Origin: Cytobacillus massiliigabonensis
GTDB lineage: Bacteria > Bacillota > Bacilli > Bacillales > Cytobacillaceae
Direction: 5' to 3'
DNA: 64,000 nt
NCBI RefSeq assembly: GCF_900199725.1
Contig: NZ_LT904904.1
Span: 609,809-673,808 of the forward strand
Shown: piece after piece, positions 60,259-64,000 of the stretch
Position numbering within the stretch: the first letter of the stretch is position 1
How the letters are laid out: each line of letters opens with the position of its first letter
Made by a program: the position numbers and the translations under genes
The notes under the pieces: model-generated
Database searches by the model: none
What the model saw: the letters and a program-made list of their open reading frames with translations, nothing else
What the model was told of the DNA's origin: nothing

Positions 60259-60411
60259 ATGTCTAGTTTAGAGAAGCTGCCTGATCTATTATTAGTTGAA
60301 ACATTCTATAAAGCAGTTGCCATTGATCTTGAACCAAAATTTATTGAATTTCTGTTATTAGAAATTAATAAAAGAGGCTTAGATGTTTCTTATGAAAAAC
60401 AATTGAATTAA
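60259..60411 (+). CDS. sda: Sda, sporulation histidine-kinase inhibitor
   Basis: A 50-residue protein, close to the 46-52 residues of known Sda. The sequence KLPDLLLVETFYKAVAIDLE and PKFIEFLLLEINKRGL gives the helical hairpin of Sda, which binds KinA and stops the phosphorelay when DNA replication is disturbed. AAGGAGTG precedes the ATG. It was not in the long-ORF set because of its size. Its place between degU and degV is unusual relative to B. subtilis. Its presence supports a spore-forming host. Confidence 0.82.
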   Translation: MSSLEKLPDLLLVETFYKAVAIDLEPKFIEFLLLEINKRGLDVSYEKQLN

Positions 60412-60646
60412 CCTCATTTTCCGCTTCCTCAGTCTAGATCTCTCCAAAATAGGGCTCCCTCTATGTTACATTCTTTATTACTATTTTCATTGTGCTATTA
60501 AAGATATTGTCATCAAAAGCTCCTGCACACATAAGAATTTCTCCCTATTCATCGTAATACCCTCAAATCACCCCAAATTTAATGCATTTCCTATCAATTT
60601 CATATAAAATGGGAAATAGAAAATGAATAAGGATGGTATCCCAAAT
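60412..60646. other. Gene-free interval before degV
   Basis: It is AT-rich with no supported feature other than AAGGATGG at 60629-60636, the likely degV ribosome binding site. Confidence 0.4.
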
Positions 60647-61489
60647 ATGAAAACGGCAGTAGTCACGGATAGTACAGCCTATATCCCAAAGGAACTACGG
60701 GAAAAATTAAATATATATATGATTCCGCTCAGTGTAATTTTTGGAAATGAAACATATCAGGAAGAAATCGATATAAGCGCTTCTGATTTTTATGAAGAGG
60801 TAAAGCATAAAGAGCTTCCAACGACCTCACAGCCCCCTGTTGGGCAGTTTGTAGAGCTTTTTGAAAAACTATCGAAGGAATACGATGCTGTTATCAGCGT
60901 TCATTTATCAAGCGGGATTAGCGGTACATACCAAGGTGCGGTTACAGCTGGCGGTATGGCGGAAGGAATCGAGGTATATCCATTTGATTCCGAAATCAGC
61001 TGCATGGTGCAAGGTTTTTATGTACTGGAAGCAGCGGAAATGGCCGCAGCTGGAGAATCACCGCAGGAAATAATGAAACGCCTTGAAGAAATGAAGCAAT
61101 CTATTCGAGCATATTTCATGGTCGATGATCTATCACATCTTCAGCGCGGCGGACGCCTTTCAAGTGCCCAAGCACTTATTGGCAGCTTGCTTCAAGTAAA
61201 ACCGCTTCTCCATTTTGAAGAGAAAGTCATTGTCCCGTTTGAAAAAATCCGTACACGTAAAAAGGCAATGAAAAGAATTGTCGAACTGCTTGAAGAAGAC
61301 GCCAAAAGCGGTGATCCTTATCGGGCAGCAATTATTCATGCCAACCGGGAAGAAGAGGCAAATGAGTGGAAAAATGAGCTCGAAGCTCAATTCCCGAATG
61401 TTGAATTTATGATCAGCTACTTCGGTCCTGTCATCGGTACCCATCTTGGTGAGGGTTCCATGGGACTTGGCTGGGTGAAGAAGAGATAA
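60647..61489 (+). CDS. degV: DegV-family fatty-acid-binding protein
   Basis: A 280-residue protein with the two-domain DegV fold. Motifs are MKTAVVTDSTAYIPKEL at the start, LPTTSQPPVGQF, VHLSSGISGTYQGA (lipid head-group site with Ser/Thr) and LSHLQRGGRLSSAQALIGSL; the C-terminus reads GPVIGTHLGEGSMGLGW. Proteins of this family (FakB-like) bind fatty acids for FakA kinase. The start at 60647 matches the usual family N-terminus, AAGGATGG lying 10 bp upstream. In B. subtilis the gene also follows degU and precedes comFA. Confidence 0.88.
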   Translation: MKTAVVTDSTAYIPKELREKLNIYMIPLSVIFGNETYQEEIDISASDFYEEVKHKELPTTSQPPVGQFVELFEKLSKEYDAVISVHLSSGISGTYQGAVTAGGMAEGIEVYPFDSEISCMVQGFYVLEAAEMAAAGESPQEIMKRLEEMKQSIRAYFMVDDLSHLQRGGRLSSAQALIGSLLQVKPLLHFEEKVIVPFEKIRTRKKAMKRIVELLEEDAKSGDPYRAAIIHANREEEANEWKNELEAQFPNVEFMISYFGPVIGTHLGEGSMGLGWVKKR

Positions 61490-61498
61490 GTTATTGGT

Positions 61499-62045
61499 TC
61501 AAGGGGATTAAGGGGCCATGCCGCTCGAAAAAGTGAGGGCGGAAAAAACTGGTAGCCATGAAGCGCCCATGCCGCCCAAAAAAGAGAAAGACCGAAAAAA
61601 CTGGCAGCCATGAAGCGTTCATGCCGCACGAATATGAGAAAGACCGAAAAAACGGGTAGCCAAGAAGCGTTCATGCCGCCCGAAAAAGAGAAAGCCCGAA
61701 AAACTGGTAGCCATGAAGCACCCATGCCGCCCAAAAAAGAGAAAGACAGAAAAACTGGTAGCCAAGAAGCGCCCATGCCGCCTGAAAAAGAGAAAGCCCG
61801 AAAAAACTGGCAGCCATGAAGCGTTCATGCCGATCGAATATGAGAAAGCCCGAAAAACTGGTAGCCAAGAAGCGCTCATGTCGCCCGAAAAAGAGAAAGC
61901 CCGAAAAAATTGGTAGCCATGAAGTGCTCATGCCGATCGAATATGAGAAAGACCGAAAAACTGGTAGCCAAGAAGCGTTCATGCCGCCCGAAAAAGATTA
62001 AGACCGAAAAACTGGCAGCCAAGAAGCGTTCATGAAGCAAGAAAA
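61499..62045. repeat. Tandem array 3: 51-52 bp units, about 10-11 copies
   Basis: The marker GGTAGCC/GGCAGCC begins at 61551, 61603, 61655, 61706, 61757, 61809, 61860, 61912, 61963 and 62014, so intervals are 52, 52, 51, 51, 52, 51, 52, 51, 51. The unit contains CATGAAGCGTTCATG, an inverted repeat with a 3-nt loop, and GCCCGAAAAA. The sequence is unrelated to arrays 1 and 2 apart from short CCGAA matches. Reading frames on both strands give repetitive low-complexity peptides, which I treat as by-products. It lies between degV and comFA. Confidence 0.93.
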
Positions 62046-62094
62046 AGCATTTTACGAATAACCTAATAGGTTTAATAGTAATTTCAATAAAGAT

Positions 62095-62140
62095 AACGGT
62101 CGTCTTATTCAAAACTAGTTATTAAAATAAGGCGGCTGTT
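62095..62140 (+). terminator. Long hairpin before comFA
   Basis: AACGGTCGTCTTATT pairs with AATAAGGCGGCTGTT (three wobble pairs) around 16 nt, followed by AGATTATTTT. It may end read-through from array 3 into comFA. Confidence 0.55.
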
Positions 62141-62191
62141 AGATTATTTTGTGACTAACAAAAACCATATAGTTATAAATGAGGTGTTTCT

Positions 62192-63688
62192 TTGAGATTT
62201 GCAATTGTACATTCGAAACTCATTCCTGATAAACTCCTTACATCCCCTGAGATAACACTCCCAATCTCATCTATCGATCAAATTCCCTTTAATCAAATGA
62301 ATCTAAATTACTCCTACAACATAGAACTCCAACAACAGTTAATAGGCAAACAGCTATTGCTGGATGATCTCGCTTTTCCCATCGAAGAACTCCAAGAACA
62401 CTACGAAAATGGCTGCCTCATTTACCGCAAAGGAATTTCAATTGAAAAAAACAAACCTGCTTGCACACGATGCGGCAATAAAGATAAACACTTTTTCGCT
62501 CACTTCCCATGTTCCCGCTGCGGGGAAGACTGCCTTTACTGCCGGAAATGCATTATGATGGGAAGGATCAGTGCATGTACCCCATTAATCAGCTGGACTG
62601 GACCAACGACACTATGGGAAATGAATAGCCCACAGCTTTCTTGGAACGGCTCCCTATCTGAAGGACAGCAAACAGCCTCACAACGAGTGGTTCAGGCGAT
62701 CAATGAAAACAAAGAGCTGCTCGTATGGGCTGTGTGCGGGGCTGGGAAAACCGAAGTGCTTTTTCAAGGGATTGACACTGCGCTAACTTCTGGGAAAAGA
62801 GTATGCCTGGCAACGCCAAGAACAGATGTTGTGCTTGAGCTGACCCCTCGTCTAAAAAATGTCTTCCCGAACATACAGGTTGCTTCACTCTATGGGGGCA
62901 GCGAAGATCGCCATTTGAATGCCCCTCTAACAATCACAACAACCCACCAGCTTCTGCGATTCTACCAGGCTTTTGATACGGTCATTCTCGATGAAGTCGA
63001 TGCCTTTCCTTATTCTGTGGAAGAAACTCTCCAGCATGCGGTCCGACAAGCCCGGAAACAGTCATCCTCTATGATCTACCTTACTGCTACTCCAAATGAA
63101 AAATGGCAAACAGAATGCCTTCAAGGAAAAAAGGAAATTGTTACAATTCCCGCTCGCTTCCATCGTCATCCACTGCCGGTCCCACGTTTTCAATGGTGTG
63201 GCAATTGGGAGAAATTGCTTAAGAAGAATCGTCTTCCTCAAAATATCCTTCAATGGGTAAAAAAACGTCTGGACGCCAACAAACAATGCCTCCTCTTCAT
63301 TCCAAAAATTGATAAAATGGAAAAAATTCTTCCGCTTATAAGAACATTGAACCCGAATATAGAGGCTGTCCATGCAGAAGATCCAAAAAGGAAGGAAAAA
63401 GTAATGGCGATGCGGAACAAAGAAACCCCTATGCTGCTAACTACTACGATTTTAGAAAGAGGAGTAACTTTCCCTAATATTGATGTGGCCGTATTAGGTG
63501 CAGAGGATCGTATATTTACAGAAAGTGCCCTCGTTCAAATTGCCGGCCGTGTGGGCAGGAGTTGGCAGGCTCCAAGCGGAGAGATCACTTTTTTTCACTA
63601 TGGAAAAACAAAAGCAATGATACGCGCGAAAAATAAAATCGTAAAAATGAATGAAGAAGCGCGAAAGAAAGGACTGATTGATTATTGA
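62192..63688 (+). CDS. comFA: ComFA, competence DEAD-box DNA translocase
   Basis: A 498-residue helicase-like ATPase. A four-Cys zinc motif is at about 87-125 (CTRCGNKD, CSRCGEDCLYCRKC). Walker A is in WAVCGAGKTEVLFQGI (about 178-193), the DEAD-type box is DEVDAFPYS, SAT-like motif III is YLTATPN, and the C-terminal helicase motifs include TTTILERGVTFPNIDVAVLG and QIAGRVGRS. A TTG start follows GAGGTG by about 5 bp. ComFA drives single-stranded DNA through the ComEC channel during transformation. The next gene overlaps its end by 11 bp. Confidence 0.93.
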   Translation: MRFAIVHSKLIPDKLLTSPEITLPISSIDQIPFNQMNLNYSYNIELQQQLIGKQLLLDDLAFPIEELQEHYENGCLIYRKGISIEKNKPACTRCGNKDKHFFAHFPCSRCGEDCLYCRKCIMMGRISACTPLISWTGPTTLWEMNSPQLSWNGSLSEGQQTASQRVVQAINENKELLVWAVCGAGKTEVLFQGIDTALTSGKRVCLATPRTDVVLELTPRLKNVFPNIQVASLYGGSEDRHLNAPLTITTTHQLLRFYQAFDTVILDEVDAFPYSVEETLQHAVRQARKQSSSMIYLTATPNEKWQTECLQGKKEIVTIPARFHRHPLPVPRFQWCGNWEKLLKKNRLPQNILQWVKKRLDANKQCLLFIPKIDKMEKILPLIRTLNPNIEAVHAEDPKRKEKVMAMRNKETPMLLTTTILERGVTFPNIDVAVLGAEDRIFTESALVQIAGRVGRSWQAPSGEITFFHYGKTKAMIRAKNKIVKMNEEARKKGLIDY

Positions 63689-64000
63689 ACATTGTCTTGT
63701 CTGCTTTTCAGAATTAATGCCTCAAATGGGGTGGACTGCATTATTTTCTAAAGAAGAATCGAACTTCATGTGTACGGAATGCTACACAAAATTTGAAAAA
63801 ATAGAAGGTGTAACCTGCCAGACATGCGATCGCCCACTAGCAAGAGTTGAACCGCAATATATAGTGGATAACCGATGCTTGGATTGTATTCGCTGGGAGG
63901 CGGATGACCAATGGGCAGGTACGCTTGAAAGGAACTATTCTCTTATTCAGTACAACGATTTTGCACAGGAAGTAATCGCCCAATACAAATACCGCGGGGA
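63678..64000 (+). CDS. comFC: ComFC, competence phosphoribosyltransferase-like protein (truncated by the window end)
   Basis: About 107 codons are visible without a stop. A TTG start at 63678 with AAAGGA 4 bp upstream overlaps the comFA end. Visible features are the N-terminal zinc motif (HCLVCF, MCTEC, CQTC and RCLDC) and the conserved LIQYNDFAQEVIAQYKYRG (about 88-106) leading into the phosphoribosyltransferase domain, which lies beyond the window. It is required for transformation together with ComFA. No comFB lies between, unlike B. subtilis. Confidence 0.88.
   Translation, partial: MIIEHCLVCFSELMPQMGWTALFSKEESNFMCTECYTKFEKIEGVTCQTCDRPLARVEPQYIVDNRCLDCIRWEADDQWAGTLERNYSLIQYNDFAQEVIAQYKYRG

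Noticed and set aside
61417..62112. Several overlapping open frames on both strands in array 3 encoding repetitive peptides (FFGRHERF-like, EKARKTGS-like)
   Set aside because: The unit alternates between 51 and 52 bp so frames break repeatedly; none has a proper start site.
62111..62174. ComK boxes before comFA
   Set aside because: AAAACTAGTTATT and AAAACCATATAGT are weak half matches and their spacing does not fit the known ComK arrangement.

Overview
The window is chromosomal DNA from an S-layer-bearing, endospore-forming member of the Bacillaceae (low-GC Firmicutes, probably a Cytobacillus/Niallia/Mesobacillus-like bacillus). The evidence is AT-rich DNA, strong AGGAGG-type ribosome binding sites, many TTG/GTG starts, Sda and DegS-DegU, and the order tagO - LCP protein - yvyE - degS - degU - degV - comFA - comFC, which matches the Bacillus subtilis backbone. 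The species cannot be named from sequence reading alone.

Layout. 1-6.2 kb holds a five-gene metabolic cluster: Nramp-like transporter, epimerase/dehydratase, DapA-like aldolase, regulator and Gfo/Idh/MocA oxidoreductase. 6.2-12.5 kb holds stress and accessory genes: a YflT protein with a sigma-B-like promoter, an SPFH protein plus a tiny ribbon-helix-helix protein, a WYL regulator with a zinc-ribbon/effector-binding protein, DinB, an S41 protease and a YdcF-like protein. 12.9-18 kb holds exported proteins: M28 aminopeptidase, TraB/GumN-like protein, and an alpha/beta hydrolase with SLH domains. A long 52-bp tandem repeat array follows (18.0-18.85 kb), then a comM-dprA pair. 22.2-26 kb carries a cupin and an orphan cluster of SUKH/immunity-like genes.

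26-55 kb is a cell-surface island. It contains a LysM L,D-transpeptidase, an SLH 5'-nucleotidase, an SLH NlpC/P60 protein, a YknW/YknX-like pair and the major S-layer protein candidate. It continues with further SLH proteins, an O-antigen-ligase/polymerase-like protein, an SLH phosphodiester glycosidase, an SLH amidase, CsaB, a GT4 glycosyltransferase, MurJ, an SLH lipoprotein, a SpoIID/LytB protein, TagO and an LCP protein. Eight proteins carry recognisable SLH domains. CsaB makes the pyruvylated wall polysaccharide that SLH domains bind; TagO and LCP enzymes start and finish wall glycopolymers. The locus therefore appears to encode both the anchor polymer and its client proteins.

55-64 kb is the conserved regulatory/competence backbone: yvyE, degSU, sda, degV, comFA and a truncated comFC. 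It is interrupted by two more tandem arrays (59.3-59.7 and 61.5-62.05 kb).

The most unusual signal is the repeat architecture. Three separate intergenic tandem arrays have periods of 51-52 bp, close to five helical turns of DNA. Two share a diverged unit with inverted GTTCGGAC/GTCCGAAC motifs and keep the 52-bp spacing with no indel in any interval counted; the third has an unrelated unit of the same length. A fourth cluster has its last two units 52 bp apart. A MITE-like element (three copies), a GGGACAGG-type dispersed repeat (seven sites) and a 144-bp hairpin element are also present.
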